Source of the DNA: Sphaerisporangium krabiense
Lineage (GTDB): Bacteria; Actinomycetota; Actinomycetes; Streptosporangiales; Streptosporangiaceae
Reading direction: 5' to 3'
NCBI RefSeq assembly: GCF_014200435.1
Contig: NZ_JACHBR010000003.1
Coordinates: 62,001 to 126,000, forward strand
DNA: 64,000 nucleotides
The position numbers and the translations under genes are program-made. Of this stretch, positions 27,284-37,324 are shown one piece after another. The notes beneath the pieces were generated by a model. The model did no database searches. It saw nothing but the letters and a program-made list of their open reading frames with translations, and was not told where the DNA came from. How positions within the stretch are numbered: position 1 is the stretch's first letter; the number at the start of each line of letters is the position of its first letter.

Positions 27284-28273
27284 TCAGGGGCCGCCGGGTC
27301 TGAGGGGGCGGGCGGTGGGCATCGTCAGGCGGTCGACCGCCTCTCTGCGGCGGTTCTCCGGGCGGCGGTCGTAGCGGGCGGTGGTGACGGGGGAGGCGTG
27401 CCCGACCAGCGCCTGCGCGGTGGCCAGGTCCACCCCGGCGTCCAGCAGCTCGCCGATGAAGGTGCGGCGGAAGTCGTGGGGGGTGCGCTTGGCAGCCCCG
27501 GCGGCGGCCAGCCGCCTGGCCAGGATGCCGGCGATGGCCTGCCCGCTCATCGGGGCGGGCCGCCCGCCGGGGGCGCGCAGCCGCCCGGCCTTGTTGACCG
27601 GCGGGAACAGTGCGCCCGGCGCCGTCCCGCGCACCGCGAGCCAGGCCTCCAGGCGCGCCACGGCCTCGCGGGTCAGATAGACCAGGCGCTCCTTGTCGCG
27701 CTTGCCGCGCACGCGCAGGGAGCGGGCGGCGGGGTCGTAGTCGTCCAGCCCGAGCGCGGCGATCTCGGCGCGGCGGCAGCCGGTGGAGTACAGCACCGCC
27801 AGCAGGGCGCCGTCGCGGACCCCGGCGGGGGAGTCGTCCCCGTCGCAGGCGGCCAGGACGGCGCCGGCGACCTCGGCGGGGACGTGCTGCCCGGCCGGCA
27901 GGCGCGTGTGGCGCAGGGTCGGCAGGTCGGCGGCGCGGTGGTAGTCCTCGGCGGTCATCTGCCCCAGGCGCCAGGCCTCGCGCATGACGCGGCGCAGCGC
28001 GACCAGGTGCTTGTTGACGTAGGCGGGGGACCAGCCCTGCTCGGCGAGGATCGCCCGGACGCGCACGGTGTGCTCGTACCGCAGCAGGTGCCAGGGCTGG
28101 CCCGCGCCGGTGGCGGCCTCGTCGCCGGTGATGAGGCGGGCGACGCGGTCCAGGCAGCCGCGCATGGTGCGGCGGGACTCCGCGCCGCTGAGGGAGGCCA
28201 GGTAGGCGTGGTAGGGGTCGCCCTCGCGCGCGATCGCCTCGGCGCCGGGGCCGCGTACGGCGGGCACGTCCAC
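27284..28273 (-). CDS. Tyrosine recombinase/integrase (XerC/D-like)
   Basis: A 329-residue site-specific recombinase. A SAM-like N-terminal core-binding domain (about 15-115) precedes the catalytic domain with Arg167 (STGCRRAEI), Lys194 (GKRDKER), His266 and Arg269 (HDFRR), His292 (VGHASP) and nucleophile Tyr301 (TTARYDRR). All catalytic residues are present, so it should be active. No excisionase, relaxase, phage genes or att repeats were seen beside it, so it is either a stand-alone recombinase or the last remnant of an element. A copy of the dispersed 16-bp motif lies about 50 bases upstream of its GTG start. Confidence 0.88.
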   Translation of the reverse strand: MDVPAVRGPGAEAIAREGDPYHAYLASLSGAESRRTMRGCLDRVARLITGDEAATGAGQPWHLLRYEHTVRVRAILAEQGWSPAYVNKHLVALRRVMREAWRLGQMTAEDYHRAADLPTLRHTRLPAGQHVPAEVAGAVLAACDGDDSPAGVRDGALLAVLYSTGCRRAEIAALGLDDYDPAARSLRVRGKRDKERLVYLTREAVARLEAWLAVRGTAPGALFPPVNKAGRLRAPGGRPAPMSGQAIAGILARRLAAAGAAKRTPHDFRRTFIGELLDAGVDLATAQALVGHASPVTTARYDRRPENRRREAVDRLTMPTARPLRPGGP

Positions 28274-28325
28274 GCCGCCGATCTTAGGGCAGACCCCGGC
28301 CGCCCGGCCTCCCGCCCCCCTTGTG

Positions 28326-28341
28326 ATCTACGTTGTAAAGG
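28326..28341 (+). repeat. Dispersed motif ATCTAC-NNN-GTAAAGG, copy 2
   Basis: ATCTACGTTGTAAAGG, again preceded by TGTG. It includes the stop codon of the MarR-like gene (28328-28330) and lies upstream of the recombinase. The central triplet is GTT where copy 1 has its complement AAC. Confidence 0.75.
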
Positions 28342-28879
28342 CGGGGGACTGGGCGCGCATGACACTCACCAGACCGGACAACCTGCGGCCGTCGGCCAGG
28401 AGGGCGGCGATCAGGGCCAGGTCGTCGGCCCCGTGGCGGGTGAGGGGGTGCCAGGCCTCGCGCAGTTCGCGCAGGGCGGGCTCGGCGCGGGCGCGGCAGG
28501 CGGGGTGGCAGGGGTGGACCAGGACGTGGCCGGGGGCGCCGGCGCGCACGGCGCAGCCGTGCCGTTCCAGCCGGTCCACGGCGTGTTCGGCCGCCGCGCT
28601 GGTGAGGCCGGACAGGGCGGCCAGGCGGCGGGTGGTCAGGGGGCCGTGGCGGGTGAGGGCGCACAGGCAGCGGAATTCGGCGGCGCGCAGGCCCGCGCGG
28701 GCGGCCAGGGCCTCCACCAGGCGGCGGCTCTGCGCGGCCAGGCCGGCGGCCTCCCGTTCGACCGCCTCCAGCAGCGCGACCCCGTCCTGTCCCGCCCTGT
28801 CGCCGGGGGCGCCGGACCGGGGTCCCGTGGTGGTCTGGGGGGCGGGGGTGCGGCGGGGGTGGGTGGGGTGGCGGGCCAT
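28328..28879 (-). CDS. MarR-like winged-helix regulator
   Basis: A 183-residue protein at the end of the polyketide operon. After a Pro/Thr-rich N-terminus it has a MarR-type fold: helix segment ALLEAVEREAAGLAAQSRRL, HTH LTRHGPLTTRRLAALSGLTS with recognition helix AAAEHAVDRLERHG, and wing CAVRAGAPGHVLVH. The C-terminal half is helical. Similarity is to the fold rather than to a named regulator. GGGAG lies about ten bases upstream of the ATG. It is 124 bases past the SchA/CurD-type gene in the same direction, so it could regulate the pathway or its export. Confidence 0.65.
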   Translation of the reverse strand: MARHPTHPRRTPAPQTTTGPRSGAPGDRAGQDGVALLEAVEREAAGLAAQSRRLVEALAARAGLRAAEFRCLCALTRHGPLTTRRLAALSGLTSAAAEHAVDRLERHGCAVRAGAPGHVLVHPCHPACRARAEPALRELREAWHPLTRHGADDLALIAALLADGRRLSGLVSVMRAQSPAFTT

Positions 28880-29003
28880 GTCGTGGTCACTCCCTTCGCG
28901 GCGGGGCGCGGGCGCCGGGTTCGGCGTGCGGGCCCGGGTGCGGCGGAGCGGCAGGTGGCCGCTCCGCCGTTCCGCCGGTGTCGCGGCGGGTCGGTGGCCG
29001 GTG

Positions 29004-29384
29004 TCAGGTCCGGGCGGGTTGGGTGTCGGCCGAGGACTGGGTGAGGCAGCGCATCGAGGCGGCGCGGAAGAACGCGGCGAAGCCGTCGGCGGTGGCGGTG
29101 TCGCGGGCGTCGGCGAGGTAGGGCACGATGCGGTCCTCGATGACGTGGACGTGCCGCTGGGAGGCCAGGTGGCGGGCGATGCCGGAGAAGTCGCCCTCGT
29201 AGTGGATGAAGCGGACCAGCACGTCGTCCTTGACGAAGACGCCGGTGCCGAGCAGGCGGGCGGTCTCGCGGCCGTGCTCGTCGGTGATGACGGGCGACTC
29301 CAGGGCGGGCCCGCTGGTGAAGACCTCGGCCAGTTCGTCCTCGTGTCCGGGTCGGACGCGGAAGGTGAGCGCCGCGTAGGGCAT
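29004..29384 (-). CDS. SchA/CurD-domain protein, single ABM-like fold
   Basis: A 126-residue protein of the SchA/CurD-like type found in spore-pigment clusters. It starts MPYAALTFRVRPGHEDELAE and has a ferredoxin-like ABM fold with KDDVLVRFIHYEGDFSGIAR and HVHVIEDRIVPYLADARDTA. The exact chemistry is not established; relatives act in tailoring of aromatic polyketides. GGAGG sits seven bases before the ATG at 29384. It is eighth in the minus-strand pathway operon, 149 bases after the two-domain ABM protein. Confidence 0.75.
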   Translation of the reverse strand: MPYAALTFRVRPGHEDELAEVFTSGPALESPVITDEHGRETARLLGTGVFVKDDVLVRFIHYEGDFSGIARHLASQRHVHVIEDRIVPYLADARDTATADGFAAFFRAASMRCLTQSSADTQPART

Positions 29385-29533
29385 GGGATTCCTCCATGGT
29401 CGTGGGCGGGGTGGTGGGTGGTGTCGTGGTGGGGCGCGGGCGCGCCGATGGCACCGGCCCGGTAGGCGCGGCCGGTGTGGCGGGCGCCCGCCCGGATGGG
29501 GTGTGTCACCCGGGCGGGCGGCCCGGTGGCCGG

Positions 29534-30253
29534 TCAGTAGGCGGCCACGACCTCGTAGGAGCCGAAGATGCCCAGGCCCTTGTCGTGGTAGCGGGCCAGC
29601 GGCGAGGTGGTGGGCAGGTGCTCGGGGCTGCGCTCCCATTCGCGGTAGGTGGGCACGTCGTCCCATTCGCTGAGCACGGCGTAGCGGCGCGGGTCGCGCA
29701 GGGAGCGCAGCAGTTCGTTGCCGCGCAGGCCCGGGCGGCCGGCCAGGGTGGTGCTGATCTGGTGGTAGGCGTTCTCGACCGAGCCCCGGTCGGATTCGGG
29801 CTCGTTGAGGTACAGCGCGACGCGTACGCGGCCGGGGGCGGGCTGGGCGCCCAGGCGGGAGGCGACCAGCATCGGGGTCATGGAGGTGCCTGCGGGGTCG
29901 CGGAAGGGGTCCAGGCGCATGCGGTTGGCGGCGTGCTCGGGGCTGTGCTCGAACTCGCGGAACCTCTCCTCGTTCTCCCAGTCGCTGACGATGTAGTAGA
30001 CGCCGTCCTCGTCGGGGCTCTTGGCCAGCGACTGGCCGAGGTTGGCGGGCTGGCGGGAGATGGTGGCGGCGATCTCGCGCCAGGTCCGCTCGAAGTCCCG
30101 TTCCATGCCGGGGTGGATGCGCAGCTTGACCATGACCCGGTACACGCTGTCCTCGCCCGCCGGGCGTGCCCCGGCCCTGGCGCGGGTCGCGCCGGCCCGG
30201 GCGCGGCCGTCGCGCCGCTCGTCCTGCTGGGTCCTTGAGTCCTTGGCGTTCAT
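29534..30253 (-). CDS. Two-domain antibiotic-biosynthesis monooxygenase-like protein
   Basis: A 239-residue protein with two ABM/SchA-CurD-type domains in tandem. Domain 1 is VYRVMVKLRIHPGMERDFER with VYYIVSDWENEERFREFEHS; domain 2 is VRVALYLNEPESDRGSVENA with YAVLSEWDDVPTYREWERSP. The first 35 residues are a charged, disordered-looking extension. Cofactor-free ABM enzymes oxidise polyketide rings to quinones, which fits an aromatic pathway, but direct evidence is lacking. It lies between the aromatase and the single-domain SchA/CurD gene. Confidence 0.78.
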   Translation of the reverse strand: MNAKDSRTQQDERRDGRARAGATRARAGARPAGEDSVYRVMVKLRIHPGMERDFERTWREIAATISRQPANLGQSLAKSPDEDGVYYIVSDWENEERFREFEHSPEHAANRMRLDPFRDPAGTSMTPMLVASRLGAQPAPGRVRVALYLNEPESDRGSVENAYHQISTTLAGRPGLRGNELLRSLRDPRRYAVLSEWDDVPTYREWERSPEHLPTTSPLARYHDKGLGIFGSYEVVAAY

Positions 30254-30330
30254 GCCCACTCTCTTCTTTCCGTCGGACGTGGTGTGGATGGGTGGTGCGG
30301 CGGGGGCTTGGGAGCCGTGACCGGGAGGTC

Positions 30331-30813
<483 letters not shown>

Positions 30814-31065
30814 TCAGGCCGCGAGGCGGCGGTTGACGTAGTCGACGGCCGCCTGCGGGGTGCGCATCTCCTCGACGGCGTCGTCGGGGATGCGGACGCC
30901 GAGCCGCTGCTGGATGCGGGCGGCCATCTCCAGCACGGCCAGGGAGTCGTAGCCGAGTTCGGCGAAGGAGATCTCGCCGATGTCGTCGCCGAGGTCGATG
31001 CTCTCCGGGACGCCGGCGCAGCCGCCCATGATGGTCCTCATGTCGTCGAGGGTGAACGCGGGCAT
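30814..31065 (-). CDS. Acyl carrier protein of type II polyketide synthase
   Basis: An 83-residue ACP with phosphopantetheine-attachment Ser41 in ELGYDSLAVLEMAAR. The sequence MPAFTLDDMRTIMGGCAGVP matches aromatic polyketide ACPs. It carries the growing chain between KS-alpha/KS-beta and the cyclases, immediately upstream of the aromatase gene. GGAGGACCAACC precedes the ATG. Confidence 0.93.
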   Translation of the reverse strand: MPAFTLDDMRTIMGGCAGVPESIDLGDDIGEISFAELGYDSLAVLEMAARIQQRLGVRIPDDAVEEMRTPQAAVDYVNRRLAA

Positions 31066-31198
31066 GGTTGGTCCTCCTGGGTGAGTCGAGTGGGTGAGGT
31101 CGGGTCGGGTGTGGCCGCCGCGCGGCGTGGCGGCGTGCGGCGGCGCCGCCGAAGGGCGGCGGGCCGCCGGGCGTGGCGGGCCGGTGAGGACGGGCCGG

Positions 31199-32461
31199 TC
31201 AGGACGGGTCGGGGGCGGTGAGCAGCAGCGCCGCGTTGAAGCCGCCGTGCCCGGTGGCCAGCACCAGGGCGTTGCGGACCGGGCCGTCGCGGGCCGTGCT
31301 GCGCACCAGGTCCAGCTCGTAGGACGGCGCGGCGGCGCGCACGCCGACGGTGGGCGGGATGACGCCGTCGCGGACGGCCAGCAGCGCGGTGGCCACGTCC
31401 AGCGGGGCCCCGCCGGCGTACAGGCGTCCGGTCATGGTCTTGGGGGCGGTCACCGGCACGCCGTGCGGGCCGAAGACCGCGGAGATGGCCTGGGCCTCCA
31501 GCCGGTCGCGTTCGGGGACGCCGAGGGCGTCGGCGAAGACGACGTCCACCTCGCCGGGTTCGACCCCGGCGTCCTGCAGGGCCAGGGTGATCGCGCGGCG
31601 CAGGTTGGAGACGGGCGGGTGGCCGGGCCCGGGGCGCGGGTCGAAGGTGGCGCCGTGGCCCGCCAGCGCGCCGTAGGGGCGCGCGCCGCGCTCGCGCGCG
31701 GTGGCGGCGTCCTCCATGATGAGCATCGCGCCGCCCTCGCCGGGCACGTAGCCGCAGGCGTCGGCGTCGAAGGGCAGGTAGGCGCGTTCGGGGTCGTCGC
31801 GGGTGCTGAGCAGGCCGGTGGAGATCTGGGCGACCAGCCCGTAGGGGCACAGGGAGGCGTCGGTGCCGCCGGTGACCACGACGCGGGCCTGCTGGCGCAG
31901 CAGGCGCCTGCCCTGGGCGAGCACGTCCAGGCCGCCGGCCTGTTCGGCGCAGATCACGCCGCAGGGGCCGCGCATGCCGTACCGGATGGAGATCTGGCCG
32001 GTGGTGGCGGCGTAGAACCAGGCGATGGACTGGTAGACGCCGACGTATCCGGGTCCTTGGGACCACAGTTTCTCGATCTCGCGCTGGCCGAACTCGGTGC
32101 CGCCCGAGGAGCTGGCGGTGACCACGGCCATCTCGTACTCCGGCAGGGCGGAGGGGTCCAGGCCGGCGTCGCGCAGCGCCCAGTCGGCGGCGGTCAGGCC
32201 CAGGTGGCTCCAGTGGTCGGTCTGGACGGCCAGGCGGCTCGGGACGTGCTCGGTGTCGTCGAACTCCGAGACCTCGCCGGCCACGCGGACCGGGTAGTGC
32301 TCGGCGTCGAAGCGGGTGATGCGGCCGAGGCCGCTCTTGCCGTCCAGCGTGGCGGCCCAGTAGGCGGCGGTGCCGAGGCCGTTGGGCGCGGCGACGCCGA
32401 TGCCGGTGAACACCGGCCGCGTGTCGCGGCGGCGGGCGCGCCGCGGGGAGGTGTCAGTCAT
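31199..32461 (-). CDS. Ketosynthase chain-length factor (KS-beta)
   Basis: A 420-residue KS-beta. The active-site cysteine of ketosynthases is replaced by Gln174 ([15 protein letters not shown]), the hallmark of chain-length factors that decarboxylate malonyl-ACP and set chain length. It pairs with the KS-alpha encoded just upstream; the start codon overlaps the KS-alpha stop by eight bases. The conserved [20 protein letters not shown] is present. Chain length cannot be read from the sequence without alignment. Confidence 0.93.
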   Translation of the reverse strand: MTDTSPRRARRRDTRPVFTGIGVAAPNGLGTAAYWAATLDGKSGLGRITRFDAEHYPVRVAGEVSEFDDTEHVPSRLAVQTDHWSHLGLTAADWALRDAGLDPSALPEYEMAVVTASSSGGTEFGQREIEKLWSQGPGYVGVYQSIAWFYAATTGQISIRYGMRGPCGVICAEQAGGLDVLAQGRRLLRQQARVVVTGGTDASLCPYGLVAQISTGLLSTRDDPERAYLPFDADACGYVPGEGGAMLIMEDAATARERGARPYGALAGHGATFDPRPGPGHPPVSNLRRAITLALQDAGVEPGEVDVVFADALGVPERDRLEAQAISAVFGPHGVPVTAPKTMTGRLYAGGAPLDVATALLAVRDGVIPPTVGVRAAAPSYELDLVRSTARDGPVRNALVLATGHGGFNAALLLTAPDPS

Positions 32462-33824
32462 CGGGGCCGCCTCTCGTGCCGGCGAGCCCGTCGCGGTGGC
32501 GGGCCAGCAGCATCGCGGTCTGGAATCCGCCGAATCCGCTGCCCACGCTGAGCACCACCTCGACCTTGTGCTCGCGCGCGGTGAGCGGCACGTAGTCCAG
32601 GTCGCACTCGGGGTCGGCGGTGCGCAGGTTGGCGGTGGGCGGGACGACGTGGTGGGTGATGGCCAGCGCGCAGGCGGCCACCTCGATGGAGCCGATCGCG
32701 CCGAGCGAGTGCCCGATCATGGATTTGATCGAGCTGACCGGCACCTGGTAGGCCCGTTCGCCGAGCGCGTCCTTGAACGCGGCGGTCTCGTGGCGGTCGT
32801 TCTGGCGGGTCCCCGAGCCGTGGGCGTTGATGTAGTCGACCTGGTCGGGGCGCAGCCGTGCCTGGCGCATGGCGGTGCGGATCGCCTCGGCCATCTCGCG
32901 GCCGTCGGGTTTGAGGCCGGTCATGTGGTAGGCGTTGCTGCGGCCGGCGAACCCGACGATCTCGGCGTAGACGTTGGCGCCGCGCCGCAGGGCCGCGGTG
33001 CGCTCCTCCAGGACGAACATGGCGGCGCCCTCGCCGAGGACGAAGCCGTTGCGGTCCCGGTCGAAGGGGCGCGAGGCGGTGGCGGGCCGGTCGTTGTCGG
33101 GCGTGGTGGCCTTGATGGCGTCGAAGCAGGCCACGGTGATGGGCGAGATCGGCGCGTCGGCGGCTCCGGCCAGCACGGCGTCGGCGCTGCCCTCCTTGAC
33201 GAGCTGGTAGCCGTGGCCGACCGAGTCCAGGCCGGCGGTGCAGCCGGTGGAGATCAGCGCGACCGGGCCTTCGGCGCCCCCGGCCCAGGCGACCTCGGTG
33301 GCGATGGTGCTGGGGACCATGTAGCCGTACAGCTGGGGGACCCCGTAGGCGGGGTCGACCAGCCATCGGCGGCCGCCGTCGCTGAGGACGACGTACTCCT
33401 CCTCCAGGCCCATGGTGCAGCCGACGGCGCTGCCGACGGTCGCGCCGAGCCGTTCGGGCGGCACGTCCTGGCAGGTCAGGCCGCTGTCGGCCAGGGCCTC
33501 GCGTGCGCTGACCACGCCGAGCTGGGCGGCGCGGTCCATGCGGCGGATCTCCTGCGGCGACAGGCCGCAGGCGGCGGGGTCGAAGTCGCACTCGGCGGCG
33601 ATGCGGGAGCGGAACCCGGTGGCGTCGAACAGGGTGATGGCGCGGGTGGCGGTGCGCCCGGAGGTGAGCAGGTCCCAGAACGCGCGGGTGCCGATGCCGC
33701 CGGGCGCGGTGACGCCGATCCCGGTGATGACGACCCGGCGGTCCCGGACCGGGCGGCGCGGCCGCCGCGTCGCGGGCCGGGCGCGGGTGCGGCGCCGGGC
33801 GGTGGTGGCGCCGGGCTGGTTCAC
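32454..33824 (-). CDS. Beta-ketoacyl synthase alpha subunit (KS-alpha)
   Basis: A 456-residue condensing enzyme of an aromatic polyketide synthase. The nucleophile is Cys195 ([18 protein letters not shown]); the other catalytic residues lie in [11 protein letters not shown] and [18 protein letters not shown]. The N-terminal 28 residues are Arg-rich and extend beyond typical family members. Its start overlaps the stop of the cupin gene by four bases and its end overlaps KS-beta, giving tight stoichiometric coupling. Confidence 0.94.
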   Translation of the reverse strand: MNQPGATTARRRTRARPATRRPRRPVRDRRVVITGIGVTAPGGIGTRAFWDLLTSGRTATRAITLFDATGFRSRIAAECDFDPAACGLSPQEIRRMDRAAQLGVVSAREALADSGLTCQDVPPERLGATVGSAVGCTMGLEEEYVVLSDGGRRWLVDPAYGVPQLYGYMVPSTIATEVAWAGGAEGPVALISTGCTAGLDSVGHGYQLVKEGSADAVLAGAADAPISPITVACFDAIKATTPDNDRPATASRPFDRDRNGFVLGEGAAMFVLEERTAALRRGANVYAEIVGFAGRSNAYHMTGLKPDGREMAEAIRTAMRQARLRPDQVDYINAHGSGTRQNDRHETAAFKDALGERAYQVPVSSIKSMIGHSLGAIGSIEVAACALAITHHVVPPTANLRTADPECDLDYVPLTAREHKVEVVLSVGSGFGGFQTAMLLARHRDGLAGTRGGPDD

Positions 33825-34315
33825 CGCCGGCTCCCTGCCGGGGCCTCGCCCGCCGCCTGTACCGGGGCCGGCGCGCCGGGGCCGGTCGGGTGCGCGGTCC
33901 CCACCTCGGGGTGGGCGCCGGTGTGGGGGTTGTCCTCGGTGTCCACGTGGCCGAGTTCGGGGCGCGGGGCCAGCGGCGACAGGTGGAACACCAGGCTCGC
34001 GTCCTCGGCGCCGTCGTTGGCGACCCGGTGCCGCGCGCCCTTGGGCACCATCAGGCCCTCGCCGGGTGACAGCACGATCAGTTGGTCGCGTTCGATGAGG
34101 ACCGACACCCTGCCGTGCACCAGGTACAGGAACTCCTCGGAGTAGGGGTGGTAGTGCTCGATGAAGTGCTCGCCGGGGCGCAGGTGGGCCACGCCCATGA
34201 AGCCGGAGGTGGCCCCGGCGGTCTTGGGGGAGAGCATGACCCGGATGTCGCCGCCGCGGCGGCGGTTGGGCGCGACCTGGTCGGCGGCGACCTTGGTGAG
34301 GCGGATGTCAGTCAC
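33821..34315 (-). CDS. Cupin-domain polyketide protein (WhiE ORFII-like)
   Basis: A 164-residue protein with a single cupin barrel: [20 protein letters not shown] (metal-binding HxH...E) and [20 protein letters not shown] (second His). The last 45 residues are Pro/Ala-rich. Cupins of this type recur next to KS-alpha in spore-pigment and pentangular-polyphenol clusters; their role is usually assigned to cyclisation or tailoring. It overlaps the cyclase upstream by eight bases and KS-alpha downstream by four. Confidence 0.85.
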   Translation of the reverse strand: MTDIRLTKVAADQVAPNRRRGGDIRVMLSPKTAGATSGFMGVAHLRPGEHFIEHYHPYSEEFLYLVHGRVSVLIERDQLIVLSPGEGLMVPKGARHRVANDGAEDASLVFHLSPLAPRPELGHVDTEDNPHTGAHPEVGTAHPTGPGAPAPVQAAGEAPAGSRR

Positions 34316-34637
34316 GGCGCTCGGCCTCCCAGGTGTAGAACGGCTCGGCCATGGCGTCCTTGGGCTCGCGCCAGCCGGGGTCGTAGGGCCGGATGTGCTC
34401 GCTCAGCCGCTGGTTGATCTCCCCGTACAGCGGGTGGCTGCGCGCCTTGTACAGGTTGGGGGTGATGTCCTGGTCGGCTTCGACGAGGTGGAAGTAGAGC
34501 TCGTGGAAGCGGAAGAGCGTGCGCCGGGAGACCCCGATCAGGTGGGGCAGGTCGCTGGAGTCCGAGTCGGCGAAGATCTTGGCGACCGCCTCCGTCTCGG
34601 AGGGCTCCATCCGTGCCACGATTAGCGTCCGATGCAC
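34308..34637 (-). CDS. TcmI-family polyketide cyclase
   Basis: A 109-residue second-ring cyclase of the TcmI/WhiE ORFVII family. Typical motifs are FADSDSSDLPHLIGVSRRTL, LFRFHELYFHLVEAD and the C-terminal MAEPFYTWE. The GTG at 34637 (VHRTLIVARM) is chosen for the perfect AAAGGAG seven bases upstream; the frame is open to 34667. It is the first structural gene of the pathway operon, 102 bases after the SARP gene. Confidence 0.9.
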   Translation of the reverse strand: MHRTLIVARMEPSETEAVAKIFADSDSSDLPHLIGVSRRTLFRFHELYFHLVEADQDITPNLYKARSHPLYGEINQRLSEHIRPYDPGWREPKDAMAEPFYTWEAERRD

Positions 34638-34739
34638 CAGACGTCTCCTTTCATCCTTCGACCGCAATGGTTTCCGGAGCCTCTGGAACGCCGCTGATGC
34701 CGGCCTAGAGCCCGCCTGGTCCGCCGGTCCGCCCGCCGG

Positions 34740-36812
34740 TCACGGGCCGAGGACGTGGGCGGGGGCGCCGTTGCCGCACGGGGCGCGCGGCACCAGGACC
34801 GGCCCGGTCCGCTCGGCGTGCTCGCGGGGGCGTTCGGCGGGCTGCCCGCCGGCCGGCTCGGCGGCGCGGGTGCCGGGGACGGCCGCGGCCCGCGCCGATC
34901 CGCCCGAAGCTTCCTCCGCGGTGCCCGGCCCCTGCCCGGCCCGCGCGGGCTCGGAGACGGCACGCTCGCCCTCGGGGGCGCCGAAGGCGTCCAGCTCACG
35001 CTCCAGGCACTCGCGCGCGTACAGCCGCACCAGCTCGTGGACGCCGTAGCGCACCTCGCCCTGCCCCGGCCGGGCCGACAGCAGGCGGCAGTCGGCCAGC
35101 CGGGCCAGCAGCCGCTCGGCGTGGTCGGGCTCGCAGCCCAGCAGCGCGCTGGTCTGCCGCGTGGTGATGCCGGGCGTCTGCAGCAGGCCGAGCAGGCGGA
35201 ACAGGCTGCGTTCGGGGCCGCCGAGCCGGTCGTAGGTGCCGCGGAAGGCGGTGCGCACGTCCAGGTCGGCCACCGACAGATCGGCCAGCCGCGTGCGGGG
35301 ATCCTCAAGACGGTCGGCGAACCCCCCCAGCGTCAGGCCCTGCCCGGCGGCCAGCCGCGCCCCCGCGCAGCGCAGCGCGAGCGGCAGCCGCCCGCACAAT
35401 CGCACGATCCGCTCGGCCGCGTGCCGCTCGGCGCTCAGCCGCGCCGGCCCCACGATCTTGCCGAGCAGCTCCAGGCCCTCCTCCTGGGTGAGCGCGTCCA
35501 GCTCCACCACGCACGCCCCGGCGAACCCGTGCAGGCCGAACCGGCTGGTCACGATCACCGCGCACCCCGGCGAACCGGGCAGCAGCGGCTGGATCTGCGC
35601 GGCCCCGGCGGCGTCGTCCAGCACGATCAGCACCTGCCGGTCGCTGCACCAGCTGCGAAACAGCTTGCTGCGCTCGTCCCGGTCGGCGGGCACGTCCCCC
35701 GGCGCCACCCCCGCCGCCCGCAGGAATCCCGCCAGCACCTCCCCGGGCTCGGCCGGGACGGCCCCGCCGAGCCCGGCGAACAACTGGCCGGAGGGGAAGG
35801 CGGCGCGCACCCGGTGGGCGGCGTGCACGGCCAGCGCCGTCTTGCCCGCCCCCGGCATGCCGCCGACGCAGATGACCCGCACCGCCGTCCCCGCCTCGGC
35901 CAGCGCCGCCGCGATCCGCTCCACCACCGGGCCACGCCCCACGAAGTCGCCGATGTCAGGAGGAAGCTGCGCCGGTTTCACCTCCGCGGGACGCGCGGGC
36001 GGCGGCGCGGGCGCCTCGGCGGAGGGCGGCCGGTCCATCAGGCCCGGCTGGTCCAGCCCCGGCTGATCAAGGCCGGGATCGGCCGACAGCAGGCGCTGCT
36101 GCAGCCGGCACAGCGCGGGGGAGGGCTCCAGGCCGAGCTGCCCGACCAGCACCTGCCGCAGGTTCTGGAACACCTCAAGGGCCTCGCCGCGCCGTCCCAC
36201 CTGGTAGAGCGCGGTCATGAGCTTGGCGTAGAAGTCCTCGTTGAGGGGGTAGGTCGCGATCAGCTCCTTCAGCTCGCTGATCAGCTCCCGGTGCCTGCCC
36301 AGGCGCAGATCGGCCGACAGGCGCAGTTGCAGGGCCCGCAGCCTGCTCTCCTCCAGGCGGGTGATCTGCGCCGACAGCAGCTCGCCCGCGGCCAGGTTGG
36401 CCAGCGCCGGCCCCCGCCACAGCGCCAGCGCCTGGGAGAGGGTGTCGGTGGCGTGCCGGGGGTCGCCCCGCTCCAGGCCGTTCCACCCCTCGGCCACCAG
36501 CCGGTCGAAGCGGAACACGTCGATGGTCTCGGGCGTGGTGGCCAGCAGGTAGCCGTAGGGCTGGGTGACCACCGAGGCCGGGCCGCCGGCGCCGAGCATC
36601 TTGCGCAGCTTGTAGACGTAGGTGTGCAGGGTGGGCAGCGCGGTCGCGGGGGGACGCTCGCCCCACAGCTCGTCGATGAGCTCACGGGTGGACACGATCT
36701 GGTTGTGCCGCAGGACCAGCATCGCCAGCACCGCGCGCACCTTGGCCGCGCTCGGCGTCAGATCGGCGCCGTCGTCGAGGACTTGCAGCGAACCCAGCAC
36801 CCGGAATTCCAT
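34740..36812 (-). CDS. SARP-family pathway activator with NB-ARC domain
   Basis: A 690-residue AfsR/DnrI-type regulator. An OmpR-like winged helix (MEFRVLGSLQVLDDGADLTP through HTYVYKLRKMLGAGG, about 1-95) and a BTAD (about 100-245) form the SARP core. An NB-ARC ATPase follows with Walker A GGMPGAGKTA near residue 318 and Walker B VLIVLDDAA. The last 70 residues are Ala/Pro/Glu-rich and lack the TPR repeats seen in AfsR. It is expected to activate the polyketide operon downstream and possibly the divergent carboxylase genes. Confidence 0.92.
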   Translation of the reverse strand: MEFRVLGSLQVLDDGADLTPSAAKVRAVLAMLVLRHNQIVSTRELIDELWGERPPATALPTLHTYVYKLRKMLGAGGPASVVTQPYGYLLATTPETIDVFRFDRLVAEGWNGLERGDPRHATDTLSQALALWRGPALANLAAGELLSAQITRLEESRLRALQLRLSADLRLGRHRELISELKELIATYPLNEDFYAKLMTALYQVGRRGEALEVFQNLRQVLVGQLGLEPSPALCRLQQRLLSADPGLDQPGLDQPGLMDRPPSAEAPAPPPARPAEVKPAQLPPDIGDFVGRGPVVERIAAALAEAGTAVRVICVGGMPGAGKTALAVHAAHRVRAAFPSGQLFAGLGGAVPAEPGEVLAGFLRAAGVAPGDVPADRDERSKLFRSWCSDRQVLIVLDDAAGAAQIQPLLPGSPGCAVIVTSRFGLHGFAGACVVELDALTQEEGLELLGKIVGPARLSAERHAAERIVRLCGRLPLALRCAGARLAAGQGLTLGGFADRLEDPRTRLADLSVADLDVRTAFRGTYDRLGGPERSLFRLLGLLQTPGITTRQTSALLGCEPDHAERLLARLADCRLLSARPGQGEVRYGVHELVRLYARECLERELDAFGAPEGERAVSEPARAGQGPGTAEEASGGSARAAAVPGTRAAEPAGGQPAERPREHAERTGPVLVPRAPCGNGAPAHVLGP

Positions 36813-37324
36813 GTGATCTCCGCATGATCCTCGGCGTCGTGCCGGCCGCGGCGCCGGGGAGGCCCGGCGTCTGGTGGACCTCTCGAATTTAGATGAACTC
36901 GCTTATCGGAACTTCCGGAAAGATGGCTCATGAGCATAAAAACTGCGAAAAAGTCCTGGTCTGCCCCTCTATTCTTGACCTCGCCCGGGATTATCCGGTG
37001 ATCGTGCGCCGGTTCCCGGCGCTGAAACACGACTCCGGTGCTGTCTGTTTTGATATGAATTAGGACATAATTCCGGTATAAACTGCCCGAGCCGGTGGGA
37101 GGGCCCGCCGGGAACCCTCCGCGCGGCCTCAGAGACACGCCGCCCGGCATCGTCCGGGCGCCCCGCTCCCACCCAGCGACCGCCTTGGTGTGCGGTGGTC
37201 CGCCGTCCCGGACCAGGGCGGCTCCATCACCCCCCAAGCGGCCGACCAGCGTCCCGCGCGATGGTGTGCGGAAGGAGGCCCGCCGCTCGCCCGGCGCGCC
37301 CCGCGGCAGTACGGGAGGACAGTC
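36813..37324. promoter_or_regulatory. AT-rich divergent promoter region between SARP and carboxylase genes
   Basis: A 512-base region with unusually low GC for this chromosome in its first 260 bases (for example 36890-36950 and 37040-37090). It contains a TTCCGGAA palindrome near 36913 and AT-rich blocks suitable as promoters in both directions. It separates the SARP gene from the acc operon, so it is the likely point of joint control. No gene is seen here. Confidence 0.6.
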
